Source: Nakamurella sp040546275
GTDB taxonomy: Bacteria > Actinomycetota > Actinomycetes > Mycobacteriales > Nakamurellaceae
Reading direction: 5' to 3'
Length of the DNA: 64,000 nucleotides
NCBI RefSeq assembly: GCF_040546275.1
Contig: NZ_JBEPNO010000008.1
Span: 168,361-232,360 of the forward strand
Part shown: in pieces, positions 33,388 to 41,404 of the stretch
How positions within the stretch are numbered: the first letter of the stretch is position 1
Layout: each line of letters starts with the position of its first letter
Position numbers and translations under genes: made by a program
The notes under the pieces: generated by a model
What the model was told of the DNA's origin: nothing
The model's input: the letters and a program-made list of their open reading frames with translations, nothing else
Database searches by the model: none

Positions 33388-35022
33388 GTGAGTGCAACCC
33401 TGCTGGCCCGTGATCTGGGCGCCGCCCACGGCGAGAAGACCCTGTTCTCCGGTCTCGATCTGGTGGTCGCGCCGGGTGACGTGGTCGGCCTGGTCGGCGT
33501 CAACGGGGCGGGGAAATCCACCCTGCTGCGACTGCTGGCCGGTGTCGACACCGCCGAGACCGGTCGGGTGTCGCTCAGCCCGCCGGACGCCACGGTCGGC
33601 TACCTGCCGCAGGAGGTCGAGCGGCCGGACGGCGAGACGGTCGGAGGGCACCTGGCCCGGCGCACCGGGGTCGCGGCGGCCACCGCCGATCTCGAGGTGG
33701 CGACCCAGGCGTTGACCGAGGGCGCGGACGGCGCCGACGAGGAGTACTCGGTCGCGCTGGAGCGGTGGCTGTCCCTCGGGGGCGCCGACCTGGCCGAGCG
33801 GACCGAGGCGATGCTGGCCGATCTCGGCCTGGCCGTCGACGAGGCGATGCCGATGACCGGACTGTCCGGCGGGCAGGCCGCCCGTGTCGGGCTGGCCGCC
33901 CTGCTGCTGTCGCGGTTCGACGTACTCCTGCTCGACGAGCCCACCAATGACCTCGACCTCGACGGACTGGCCCGGCTAGAACGGTTCGTCACCGGTCAAC
34001 GGGTGGGCATGGTGGTCGTCTCGCACGACCGGGAGTTCCTGGCCCGCTGCGTCACCTCGGTGGTGGAACTCGATCTGGCGCAGCAGAGCGTCGGTGTCTA
34101 TGGCGGCGGTTATGACTCCTATCTGGCCGAACGTGAGGTGGGTCGTCGTCATGCCCGGGAGGCCTTCGAGGAGTACGCCGACCGCAAGTCGGGCCTGCAG
34201 GAGCGGGGCCGGATGCAGCGCGCCTGGTTGGACGCCGGACTTCGTAAAGCGACGAAGAAGAAGGACAACGACAAGATCGGTCGCAACTTCCGCGTCGAGC
34301 AGACCGAGAAGCAGGCCGCGAAGGCGCGTCAGACGGAGCGCCTGATCGAACGGCTTCCGGAGGTCGCCGAACCGCGCAAGGAATGGGAACTGCAGTATTC
34401 GATCCAGGCCGCACCTCGCTCCGGCACCGTCGTGGCGGTCGCCCGTGGCGCGATCGCACGTCGCGGAACGTTCACCCTCGGCCCCGTCGATCTGCAGGTG
34501 GACGTCGGTGACCGGATCGGGGTCACGGGTCCGAACGGCGGTGGGAAATCGACCCTGCTGGCCGTTCTTCTCGGTCGGCTGCCACTGGTGGCCGGCCACG
34601 CGAGCCTCGGGTCAGGGGTCGCAGTCGGGGAGGTCGACCAGGCGCGCGGTCTGCTCCTCGGTCCGTCCGGTCTGCTGCGCGCCTTCGGCGACCTGGTCCC
34701 GGACTGGCCGGAATCCGAGGTGCGCACGCTGCTGGCGAAGTTCGGTCTGCGGGCCGAACACGTGCTGCGTCCAGCAATCTCGCTGTCGCCCGGCGAGCGG
34801 ACCAGAGCTGCGTTGGCCCTGCTGCAGGCCAGGGGCGTCAACCTGCTGGTGCTGGACGAGCCGACCAACCACCTCGACCTGGCCGCGATCGAGCAGTTGG
34901 AGCAGGCGCTCGAGGAGTACACCGGCACGTTGCTGCTGGTGACCCACGACCGGCGGATGCTCGACGCCGTCCACCTCAACCGCCGGTGGCACGTCGAGAA
35001 TGGTGCAGTGCAGGAGATCTGA
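33388..35022 (+). CDS. ABC-F family ATP-binding protein
   Basis: A 544-residue soluble protein with two ABC ATPase domains and no membrane part. Domain 1: Walker A GVNGAGKST, signature LSGGQ, LLLDEPTNDLDL. Domain 2: GPNGGGKST, LSPGE, LVLDEPTNHLDL. The linker (EEYADRKSGLQERGRMQRAW...KARQTERLIERL) is the helical P-site tRNA interaction region of ABC-F translation factors. It may rescue or protect ribosomes, or confer antibiotic resistance; the subfamily is not clear. GTG 33388 is chosen by family N-terminus (SATLLARDLGAAHG); no ribosome site is visible. Confidence 0.88.
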   Translation: MSATLLARDLGAAHGEKTLFSGLDLVVAPGDVVGLVGVNGAGKSTLLRLLAGVDTAETGRVSLSPPDATVGYLPQEVERPDGETVGGHLARRTGVAAATADLEVATQALTEGADGADEEYSVALERWLSLGGADLAERTEAMLADLGLAVDEAMPMTGLSGGQAARVGLAALLLSRFDVLLLDEPTNDLDLDGLARLERFVTGQRVGMVVVSHDREFLARCVTSVVELDLAQQSVGVYGGGYDSYLAEREVGRRHAREAFEEYADRKSGLQERGRMQRAWLDAGLRKATKKKDNDKIGRNFRVEQTEKQAAKARQTERLIERLPEVAEPRKEWELQYSIQAAPRSGTVVAVARGAIARRGTFTLGPVDLQVDVGDRIGVTGPNGGGKSTLLAVLLGRLPLVAGHASLGSGVAVGEVDQARGLLLGPSGLLRAFGDLVPDWPESEVRTLLAKFGLRAEHVLRPAISLSPGERTRAALALLQARGVNLLVLDEPTNHLDLAAIEQLEQALEEYTGTLLLVTHDRRMLDAVHLNRRWHVENGAVQEI

Positions 35023-35037
35023 CCGTGTTCTGCTGAT

Positions 35038-35349
35038 TCACACAGGCTGTGGCACCCACCGGCCGAACCGGATGTCCCAGGTGACGGTGTCCACATCCAG
35101 GAGCGCCCGGACGACGGACTGATCTTCTGCTGTAGCCCTCCGCCCGTACTGCGCCACTTCGTCGGCGGGGACGGCCAGGATGGCCATCCGGTGGGCGCCG
35201 GGTTGATCCCCGGTGGCCGGCGGACCGGCCGCCGGTAACACGTCCGCCTCAGCGAGCTTCCCGAGAAAGGCTGCATGCTCGGCGAAGTCGGGGTGGGCGA
35301 AGATCGGGCCGTTGGTGGGAGCTGCCGGCCCGGCAGTGTGTCGGAACAT
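35038..35349 (-). CDS. YCII-related domain protein (likely 3' part of a broken fusion)
   Basis: A 103-residue YCII/DGPF-like protein (FRHTAGPAAPTNGPIFAHPDFAEHAAFLGKLAEADVLPAAG, VTWDIRFGRWVP). The family opening TWLMFRHT is partly encoded before ATG 35349, but no other start codon with a ribosome site lies upstream in this frame and TAA follows ~27 codons up. It overlaps the SRPBCC reading frame by ~100 bases. A single base shift would join both into one SRPBCC-YCII protein. Confidence 0.65.
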   Translation of the reverse strand: MFRHTAGPAAPTNGPIFAHPDFAEHAAFLGKLAEADVLPAAGPPATGDQPGAHRMAILAVPADEVAQYGRRATAEDQSVVRALLDVDTVTWDIRFGRWVPQPV

Positions 35350-35873
35350 CAGCCAGGTCGCATCCGGAGCGTGGGTTGCCGGGCCGGTTGCCTTTGGTCC
35401 ATCCTGAAGTCTGCGCCTCCTGCGGGTTTACGGCCTGCGCACCGAACCGGCCGATGACGATGGGCGAGCCCTTCTCGTACCCGGCCCGGAAGCTGTCCGC
35501 ATCGTCCGTCCGTTCCCAGCCCTGATGCTCCGGCGTGACCAGCGTGGCAGCCCTGCCCTCGGCGGTGTCGACCGATTCGAAGCGAACCCGCACCTCGGTG
35601 GCGCGTTCCGGTGCGCCACCCGGGCGCCAGCACAGTCTCAGCAGTGCGCCGGGTGCCCATTCCAGCACCTCGCCGCAGATCGACGTCTCCCCGGCCGCCG
35701 AGGTCTCGACCAGCCGGCCGTCGGCGAATTCGACCGTGCCGCCGTCACCGAAGACGCTGTGCCGTCCGGCCAATGACCACCACCGTCCGATCTGGGCGGT
35801 GAAGATCTCGAACGACAGGTCCGGATGGCCCGGCACCACGATCTGCCTGCTGACCGGTGCGAGTGACTGTCAT
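35249..35873 (-). pseudogene. SRPBCC (AHSA1-like) domain gene, apparently frameshifted at both ends
   Basis: The central frame encodes an activator-of-Hsp90-like SRPBCC fold (HPDLSFEIFTAQIGRWWSLAGRHSVFG, GRLVETSAAGETSICGEVLEWAPGALLRLCWRPG, EVRVRFESVD, HQGWERTDDADSFRAGYEKGSPIVIGRFG). That frame has no ATG; its first start is GTG near 35842. The expected start, ATG 35873, overlaps the ArsR stop in ATGA and reads MTVTRT, then loses frame by one base exactly where the SRPBCC frame reads VSRQIVVP. At the 3' end it runs out of frame into the YCII domain. Either two indels have broken an ArsR-coupled SRPBCC-YCII gene or the assembly has errors. Confidence 0.6.
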
Positions 35874-36208
35874 GGCCGTTCCTTCCCTGGTGCCGGCTGC
35901 TGGCCGGACACATGATCGGCGAACGCCTCGAGGGCGTCCGTCCAGAACTGGGTCAACCATTGCTGAAGAGGGACAAGGGCTTCCGGGGCCAGGGCGTAGA
36001 GGTTTCTGGTCCCCACCGGCTGGTGGGTGACCAACCCGACATCGGACAGCACGCGCAGATGCTTGCTGACGGCCGGTCGGCCGATGGTCAGCCGTTCGGC
36101 GAGTTTGCCGACGGGCAGCGGACCGTCGCGGAGGTGCTGGACGATTTGCCGCCGCTGCGGGTCACCCAGTGCATCGAGGATGGACTCTGCCATTGAATGG
36201 TTACTCAT
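35870..36208 (-). CDS. ArsR-family transcriptional regulator
   Basis: A ~112-residue winged-helix repressor: ILDALGDPQRRQIVQHLRDGPLPVGKLAERLTIGRPAVSKHLRVLSDVGLVTHQPVGTRNLYALAPEAL. The recognition helix is GRPAVSKHLRVL. There are no metal-binding Cys pairs, as expected for the ArsR members that pair with SRPBCC/AHSA1 genes. ATG 36208 overlaps a candidate operator; ATG 36193 is an alternative. Stop overlaps the expected SRPBCC start. Confidence 0.9.
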   Translation of the reverse strand: MSNHSMAESILDALGDPQRRQIVQHLRDGPLPVGKLAERLTIGRPAVSKHLRVLSDVGLVTHQPVGTRNLYALAPEALVPLQQWLTQFWTDALEAFADHVSGQQPAPGKERP

Positions 36209-36233
36209 GAGCAACCGTTACTCTAGGGCAACC
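36199..36233. promoter_or_regulatory. Two tandem palindromic operators at the arsR start
   Basis: GGTTACTCATGAGCAACC (36199-36216) is an 18-bp imperfect palindrome; immediately next to it GTTACTCTAGGGCAACC (36217-36233) is a second copy with the same half-sites. Spacing is 18 bases, about 1.7 helical turns. Position over the translation start suggests ArsR autorepression. Confidence 0.6.
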
Positions 36234-36302
36234 GATGGCTCGCGGCAAGACCTTCGACGGTGATCGGTGATGACGGGTGGTCGCGCCGGGCGTGGAGCGC
36301 AG

Positions 36303-36342
36303 AACAGCCCCTGTCCTGCGTGGTGCAGGTCAGGGGCTGTTT
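36303..36342 (-). terminator. Hairpin terminator after tRNA-Ser
   Basis: AACAGCCCCTG (36303-36313) and CAGGGGCTGTT (36331-36341) are perfectly complementary and enclose an extended CCTGC/GCAGG stem. It lies directly downstream of the tRNA on the minus strand. Confidence 0.8.
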
Positions 36343-36347
36343 GCCGG

Positions 36348-36433
36348 CGGAGGATAGGGGATTTGAACCCCTGAGGGCGGTTAACCCAACACGCATTCCA
36401 AGCGTGCGCCATAGGCCACTAGGCGAATCCTCC
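36348..36433 (-). tRNA. tRNA-Ser (anticodon GGA)
   Basis: Minus-strand cloverleaf: acceptor GGAGGAT / ATCCTCC, D-arm CCTAGTGGCCTATGG, anticodon stem CACGC / GCGTG with loop containing GGA (36399-36397), a long variable arm of class II type, and T-arm GGGGTTCAAATCCCC. The long variable arm and GGA anticodon identify serine (UCC/UCU). Discriminator G at 36348; CCA is not encoded. Confidence 0.97.
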
Positions 36434-36440
36434 GGGATGA

Positions 36441-36446
36441 ACTATA
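36441..36446 (-). promoter_or_regulatory. -10 element of the tRNA-Ser gene
   Basis: TATAGT on the minus strand lies seven bases upstream of the mature 5' end of the tRNA, giving a start at or near it. No clear -35 was recognised. Confidence 0.45.
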
Positions 36447-37139
36447 CCGGTGGTGTGGGGTTGCCTCCGACCACCGTGGGCCGGCAAGGGGCCGGAGCGG
36501 GCCCGGACCGTCTGATGGATGGTGCGCCGGATCCACCGTTCCTGGGGACCCGCTGGTGCGGGTCGGGTCGACAACATGATGCGAACCGGCTCGGATCGAG
36601 TCACTGGAGCGAGAAAATTGTTGCTTCTCCGGCCGATCGGCATCAGCACTGGCAACGTTCCCACGCGGTGCCCGTCCGCCTGATAAGACCCGGTTCTCCG
36701 GTACCGGGTGGGTAGAGGTCGACCCGCCGGGCCTGGCCGCTGGGGCCGTCGTCATGAAAGTGGCTGTGGCCGTCGTCATGAAAATCGGCGCCGGACGGTT
36801 CTTCGGTGTCCGAACCGCCGTCGTGATTCTGCCGTCTTCGTCATGTTCAGCTGACACGGGAGCGTGAATCCCCGACCCCGAAACACGGATACAGCCAAAC
36901 GATCTCGGCCCCCCGGGCGACTCGATCGAGGGGTCTTCCGCGTCCAGGGCGGTGAAACCGAGCGTTGGCGCGGAGGTCTCTTCACTCTCCGAAACCGATT
37001 CATTACCAGAACATTCTGAGCGGGGTGGGGTCGGAGACGACTGGCGACCTCCGAAGGTGTGTCCCGGCCGACGAAGTTGATCGGTCTTGAGGCATCATGT
37101 GTTTGACAGAGGGGCCGGGATTCGCCGAGCCGTTGATGT
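36447..37139. other. Non-coding stretch upstream of the IF-2 N-domain gene
   Basis: About 690 bp with no credible gene on either strand. Contains a 16-bp direct repeat GGCCGTCGTCATGAAA (about 36747 and 36771). Long antisense reading frames across this region have no domain signature and are taken as chance frames in GC-rich DNA. Confidence 0.45.
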
Positions 37140-37150
37140 GGAGGCCGGTT

Positions 37151-37909
37151 TTGACGCAAATCAGGGTGCACGAGTTGGCTTCGGAACTGAATGTCAGCAC
37201 CCAGCAAGTTCTCTCGTTTGTGGAAGAACTCGGGCGGAAGGTTCGTGGGCCGTCCACCGTCATCGGGGTATCTGTGGCGGCAAAGGTGCGCGGGCGATTC
37301 CGTGCACACAAGTCGGATGGCGGCGGCCCAGCGATTGCCCCGCTCCCAGTTGGTGCGGACCCCGTTGCGCCGGTTGTCGAGGAAGCCGGTACGGCCGCTT
37401 CGCCCGTTGGTGACTTGCCGGTAGCTCAGTCGCTGTTCCTGCCTCCGTTGGCATCGCCCGCTCGCCCAGCCGCCGACAGGTCCGCCGGTGTTTTCGTCGA
37501 CCCGTTTGCGGTACCGACCGGTGCCGGCCCAGTTCGACCGGCTTCCCGTGCACAGGCTCCCACGCAGCGGACCGTGGTCGACCGTCTCGCGCAGGTTCCG
37601 CCACCGGTCCCGATCGTCGCGGAGGAGCCCGACCACGAGGCGGCCTGGGAGCAGCGGGGAATCAGTGCAGAGGACCGTGAGGTCTGGGTCGCCGCCGGTC
37701 TCCGCCTCACTGAAGCAGACCTGGCCGACCGGTGTCTGTCGGCCGACATCACCCCGGCCGAGCTGTCGATGAAGCTGTCCGGTCGCACCACCCTGCAGCG
37801 CTTGCGGGACGGCGAGGCCAGCACTTCGGTCTGGGCCCGCATTCGTGAGGCCGAACAGCAGCCGCGTCGGGCCGGCACCAAGCTCACCGGACGTTTCCAG
37901 CTCAGCTGA
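37151..37909 (+). CDS. IF-2 N-terminal-domain hypothetical protein
   Basis: A 252-residue protein. Residues 1-45 (MTQIRVHELASELNVSTQQVLSFVEELGRKVRGPSTVI) match the small IF-2 N-terminal helical domain. Then comes ~120 residues of Pro/Ala/Val-rich linker and a C-terminal helical part (EDREVWVAAGLRLTEADLADRCLSADITPAELSMKLSGRTTLQRL). No GTPase domain. Function unknown; RNA or ribosome association is a guess. TTG 37151 is chosen because GGAGG (37140-37144) lies six bases upstream and gives the IF-2-like N-terminus. Confidence 0.75.
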   Translation: MTQIRVHELASELNVSTQQVLSFVEELGRKVRGPSTVIGVSVAAKVRGRFRAHKSDGGGPAIAPLPVGADPVAPVVEEAGTAASPVGDLPVAQSLFLPPLASPARPAADRSAGVFVDPFAVPTGAGPVRPASRAQAPTQRTVVDRLAQVPPPVPIVAEEPDHEAAWEQRGISAEDREVWVAAGLRLTEADLADRCLSADITPAELSMKLSGRTTLQRLRDGEASTSVWARIREAEQQPRRAGTKLTGRFQLS

Positions 37910-37982
37910 AATGTTCCGGGGGTGCGCCCGCACTCTCGTCGGCGGTCTGCGCGGACCGTGCGCGGCCGGTAACATGGTCGAT

Positions 37983-38066
37983 GGACCCCCGCGGCGTCCA
38001 TCTCATCAACCCCCCCAGGGCCGGAAGGCAGCAAGGGTCCGTGAGCTCTGGCGGGTGCGGGGGTCC
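37983..38066 (+). ncRNA. ffs: Bacterial small SRP RNA (4.5S)
   Basis: GGACCCCCGC at 37983 pairs with GCGGGGGTCC ending at 38066, and the apical domain GGGCCGGAAGGCAGCAAGGG, with its conserved GGAA tetraloop and asymmetric loop, is the Ffh-binding core. A T-rich tract (CCTTCTTT) follows. Position just before dnaX is the usual actinobacterial location. Confidence 0.96.
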
Positions 38067-38074
38067 CCTTCTTT

Positions 38075-38199
38075 GCCCGGACCCCTTCGGCGCATACAGG
38101 AATGCCCGGACCCCTTCGGCGTATGCAGGAATGCCCGGCGCATACGGATGTGCTCGAAAACCGCGGATTCGGGCTCCGATTGGGCAATTCTGTATGTGC
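38075..38199. repeat. 29-bp tandem repeat joined to GCGCATAC hairpin element, copy B
   Basis: A 29-bp unit starting GCCCGGACCCCTTCGGCG occurs at 38075 and 38104 and partly at 38133. It runs into a hairpin with outer arms GCGCATAC (38138-38145) / GTATGTGC (38192-38199) and inner GCTCGAA / TTCGGGC. The unit end GCGCATACAGGAATGCCCGG closely matches copy A at 7991-8010. Confidence 0.75.
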
Positions 38200-38228
38200 A
38201 GCGCTGGTCGGGTGACGGCACGCCTGCC

Positions 38229-38580
38229 CAGCACAGCCCTCCCGACAGTTCCGGCGAGCCTGCGGCCCGCGTCACTGCAGTCTCTCCGCGCCGGCGGCCG
38301 TTGCAGTTCGGTTCCGAGGCACCCTCGCCCAGCACAGCCCTCCCGACAGTTCCGGCGAGCCTGCGGCCCGAGTCACTGCAGTCTCTCCGCGCCGGCGGCC
38401 GCTGCGGTTCGGTTCCGAGGCACCCTTCACCAGCACAGCCCTCCCGACAGTTCCGGCGAGCCTGCGGCCCGCGTCACTGCAGTCTCTCCGCGCCGGCGGC
38501 CGCTGCGGTTCGGTTCCGAGGCACCCTCGCCCAGCACAGCCCTCCCGACAGTTCCGGCGAGCCTGCGGCCCGCGTCACTG
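38229..38580. repeat. 101-bp tandem repeat, about 3.5 copies
   Basis: Units begin CAGCACAGCCCTCCCGACAG at 38229, 38330, 38431 and 38532; the last stops after ~49 bases. Copies differ by only a few bases. 101 is not a multiple of three, so the array is not coding even though a frame stays open through it into dnaX. It occupies the region between the SRP RNA and the dnaX promoter. Confidence 0.95.
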
Positions 38581-38594
38581 TCGGTGGGAACACG

Positions 38595-38600
38595 TACTCT
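38595..38600 (+). promoter_or_regulatory. -10 element for leaderless dnaX
   Basis: TACTCT (TANNNT type) is followed by six bases and then the GTG start of dnaX, with no ribosome site between, so the mRNA probably begins at the start codon. Confidence 0.45.
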
Positions 38601-38606
38601 CGGGCC

Positions 38607-41246
38607 GTGGCGTTGGCTCTGTATCGAAAATACCGACCGGCAACCTTCGCGGAGGTCGTCGGGCAGGAGCACGTCACCGAACCGCTGCGCACGGCCCTGG
38701 CCGCCGGTCGGATCAACCACGCCTACCTGTTCTCCGGCCCCCGCGGCTGCGGGAAGACGTCGTCGGCGCGCATCCTGGCCCGGTCCCTCAACTGCGTGCA
38801 GGGACCGACGCCCGATCCCTGCGGCGTCTGCCCGTCCTGCATCGCCCTCGCTCCCGAGGGGCCGGGTTCGCTCGACGTCATCGAGCTCGACGCGGCCAGT
38901 CACGGTGGCGTCAACGACACCAGGGACCTGCGTGATCGCGCCTTCTACATGCCGGCCGAGTCGCGCTACCGGGTGTTCATCATCGACGAGGCCCACATGG
39001 TCAGCAAAGAGGGCTTCAATGCCCTGCTGAAGATCGTCGAGGAACCGCCAGAGCACCTGATCTTCATCTTCGCGACCACCGAACCCGACAAGGTGCTGAC
39101 CACCATCCGGTCGAGGACGCACCACTATCCCTTCCGGCTGATCCCGCCCGCGACCCTGCGCTCGTTGCTCGAGCGGTTGTGCGCCGAAGAGGGTGTCGTC
39201 GTCGAGTCCGCGGTGTTCCCGCTGGTGGTCCAGGCCGGTGGTGGTTCGGCACGTGATTCCCTGTCCATCCTCGATCAGCTGATGGCCGGCGCCGGCGACG
39301 ACGGTGTCACCTACCGCCACTCGGTCGCGCTGCTCGGGGTCACGGACGCTGCGCTGCTGGACGAGATGGCGGATGCGCTTGCGGCTGGCGATGGTTCCTC
39401 GGTGTTCGGCGTCGTCGACAAGGTGGTGGAGGCCGGTCACGATCCGCGTCGCTTCGCCGCCGACCTGCTGCAGCGCATGCGCGACCTGGTGGTGCTCGGC
39501 GCAGTCCCCGATGCCGCCGGCAAGGGGCTGATCGACGCTCCGGAAGACCAGCTGGCCTTGATGTCGATTCAGGTCGAGAGGCTGGGCACCGCAACCGTTT
39601 CGCGATTCGCGGAGGTACTGCACACCGGTCTGGTGGAAATGCGCGGCACCACGTCACCGCGGTTGGTGCTCGAGCTGATGTGCGCCCGCATGCTGTTGCC
39701 GGCAGCTTCATTGGCGGACGGTGCCCTGCTGCAGCGGCTGGAGCGGATGGAACGCCGGATGTCCATCGCCGGGGAGGATCCAGGGCCGGGCACTGGCGAA
39801 CAGGCTCGCGCGATCGTGCCCCCGCCGCCCGCGGTCCACGATCCGGCGCCGGTCGCTTCGAACTCGCCGGCTTCGAACTCGCCGGCTTCGAACTCGCCGG
39901 CTTCGAACTCGCCGATACCGAACTCGGCGCCGGCTGCCTCGAGAACGATGCTCGCGCCCCCGACCACCGCAGGCCTGCCGCCGTCCGGACGATCCGGGCC
40001 GCCCACGACTGCTGCACCGACCCGCGAGGCCCCACCAGAACCATCGGACCGTCAGTCGCAGCCGGTCGAACGTCCGGCTGCAGTGCCCGCGACGCCCGCA
40101 GCACAGGTTTCCCCGGAGCAGAGGTTCCGACGGGCCTCGCAGACCGGCGCTCCGATGAGCCCGGATGCCAGGCCGTCCGCTGCGCCGAGCGGGTCGTCGG
40201 GTGGGCGCCGGGAGCCTGGTTCGGCGAACGACCGTCAGCAGAGCGGCGGTCCGCCAGGGACCAGGCCGGCCACCGCGCCGAGCCTGGGATTGCCTGCGCC
40301 CCCGCGGCTCTCGGGGTCGAGGCCCACCCAGTCAGGCAAGCAGGCCGCGCCGGCGGTTCGATCCCAGAACAGCGCTGACGATCGTGCACCCTCAGGCACG
40401 CAAGGCCGAGCCGACCGCAGCCCGGCCCAGAGCACCCGGTCAGACCGTCCTCAGGCCGAGCGTCCGCAAGGCGAGCGTCCGCCAGGCGAGCGTCCGCCAG
40501 GCGAGCGTCCGCCAGGCGCACGTCCCCGGGCCGAACAGCCCACATCCGAACAGCCCACATCCGATCAGCCCACATCCGATCAGCCCGGATCCGATCAGCC
40601 CGGATCCGATCGGGCTGCTTCCGATCGGGCTGCTTCCGATCGGGCCACGGCAAGGCCGACTTCGGCGACCGCATCCCCACGCACCGAGCCCGCACGAACC
40701 GAGCAGGTCAGCGATTCTGCGCCGCCGGCCTCCACGGCAGCGCGTGCCGGCGACGTCGACGTGACCGATGTCCGTCGGGTCTGGAACGAGGTGCTCACGG
40801 CGGTCCAGCGTCACCGGCGCACCACGCAGATCCTGTTGGCGTCGGCCACGGTCGCGTCCGTCAGCGGGAGTGCGCTCCACCTGACGATGCCGGCCGCTGG
40901 TATGGCCCGCCGCGTGGTCGAACCGGCGAACGCCGACCTGCTCCGAGCGGCGCTCAAGGAGGTGCTGGGCGTCGACTGGGCCATCCGATGCGACGCCGCT
41001 GACGGACCGGCCGGTCAGGGGTCGGGTCCGGGTAACCGCCCGCCTCCTGGGCCCGCCGGGCCGCAGAACGGCCGCGTAGGCGGCCCGGTGTCCGACCTGA
41101 TTCCTCCGCCTGATGAGGAGGAGATTCCCGACGACTACGGCGACGAGTTCGACCCAACCGCGCCGCGGGCGGCCGTGCGTGACCCGGAGGAAATGGCGAT
41201 CGAGCTGCTGACCACCCAGCTCGGCGCCAAGCGACTCGAACCATGA
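38607..41246 (+). CDS. dnaX: DNA polymerase III subunit gamma/tau
   Basis: Clamp-loader ATPase, 879 residues. ALYRKYRPATFAEVVGQEHV opens domain I; Walker A GPRGCGKTSSA; a zinc module with CVQGPTPDPCGVCPSC; Walker B VFIIDEAHM; sensor 1 FIFATTEPDKV. After residue ~400 comes an unusually long Pro/Ser/Ala/Arg-rich linker with tandem peptides (NSPAS repeats, ERPPG, EQPTS, DQPGS, DRAAS), then a C-terminal domain (VRRVWNEVLTAVQRHRRTTQILLASATV) that in tau contacts the polymerase. GTG 38607 is used; the longer open frame passes through the 101-bp repeats and is rejected. Confidence 0.95.
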   Translation: MALALYRKYRPATFAEVVGQEHVTEPLRTALAAGRINHAYLFSGPRGCGKTSSARILARSLNCVQGPTPDPCGVCPSCIALAPEGPGSLDVIELDAASHGGVNDTRDLRDRAFYMPAESRYRVFIIDEAHMVSKEGFNALLKIVEEPPEHLIFIFATTEPDKVLTTIRSRTHHYPFRLIPPATLRSLLERLCAEEGVVVESAVFPLVVQAGGGSARDSLSILDQLMAGAGDDGVTYRHSVALLGVTDAALLDEMADALAAGDGSSVFGVVDKVVEAGHDPRRFAADLLQRMRDLVVLGAVPDAAGKGLIDAPEDQLALMSIQVERLGTATVSRFAEVLHTGLVEMRGTTSPRLVLELMCARMLLPAASLADGALLQRLERMERRMSIAGEDPGPGTGEQARAIVPPPPAVHDPAPVASNSPASNSPASNSPASNSPIPNSAPAASRTMLAPPTTAGLPPSGRSGPPTTAAPTREAPPEPSDRQSQPVERPAAVPATPAAQVSPEQRFRRASQTGAPMSPDARPSAAPSGSSGGRREPGSANDRQQSGGPPGTRPATAPSLGLPAPPRLSGSRPTQSGKQAAPAVRSQNSADDRAPSGTQGRADRSPAQSTRSDRPQAERPQGERPPGERPPGERPPGARPRAEQPTSEQPTSDQPTSDQPGSDQPGSDRAASDRAASDRATARPTSATASPRTEPARTEQVSDSAPPASTAARAGDVDVTDVRRVWNEVLTAVQRHRRTTQILLASATVASVSGSALHLTMPAAGMARRVVEPANADLLRAALKEVLGVDWAIRCDAADGPAGQGSGPGNRPPPGPAGPQNGRVGGPVSDLIPPPDEEEIPDDYGDEFDPTAPRAAVRDPEEMAIELLTTQLGAKRLEP
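40450..40665. repeat. In-frame 15-bp repeats in the dnaX linker
   Basis: Successive 15-bp units encode pentapeptides: QGERP/PGERP x4, EQPTS/DQPTS, DQPGS x2, DRAAS x2. A similar set of 15-bp units at ~39856-39925 encodes NSPAS four times. Lengths are likely to vary between strains. Confidence 0.85.
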
Positions 41247-41294
41247 GGGTGATCTGCGCCTCTTGACGAGGGCGGGTTTGATCTGGCCCACTGG

Positions 41295-41310
41295 GTGCAA
41301 TCGTTTGCAC
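41295..41310. promoter_or_regulatory. LacI-type operator upstream of the DapA-family gene
   Basis: GTGCAATCGTTTGCAC is a near-perfect palindrome with the central CG typical of LacI/GalR operators. A TTGACG (41263-41268) upstream may be the -35. The same site (15 of 16 bases) recurs at 48412-48427. The cognate regulator is probably the LacI protein at 47231-48277. Confidence 0.8.
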
Positions 41311-41404
41311 CTTCGGCACACCTGCGGCACTCCGGCACGTCCGGTGTCCGGGGGTTCCGCCGACGTCGCTCTCCCGGCGGCGGACAGCGTGGGGGGAGTG
41401 GTTC

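Noticed and set aside
38229..38580. 101-bp repeats considered as CRISPR
   Set aside because: Contiguous copies without variable spacers and no cas genes.
37845..38606. Open frame extending dnaX upstream by ~250 codons
   Set aside because: It passes through the SRP RNA and a 101-bp non-codon-phased repeat; the family N-terminus (ALYRKYRP) and -10 element support GTG 38607.
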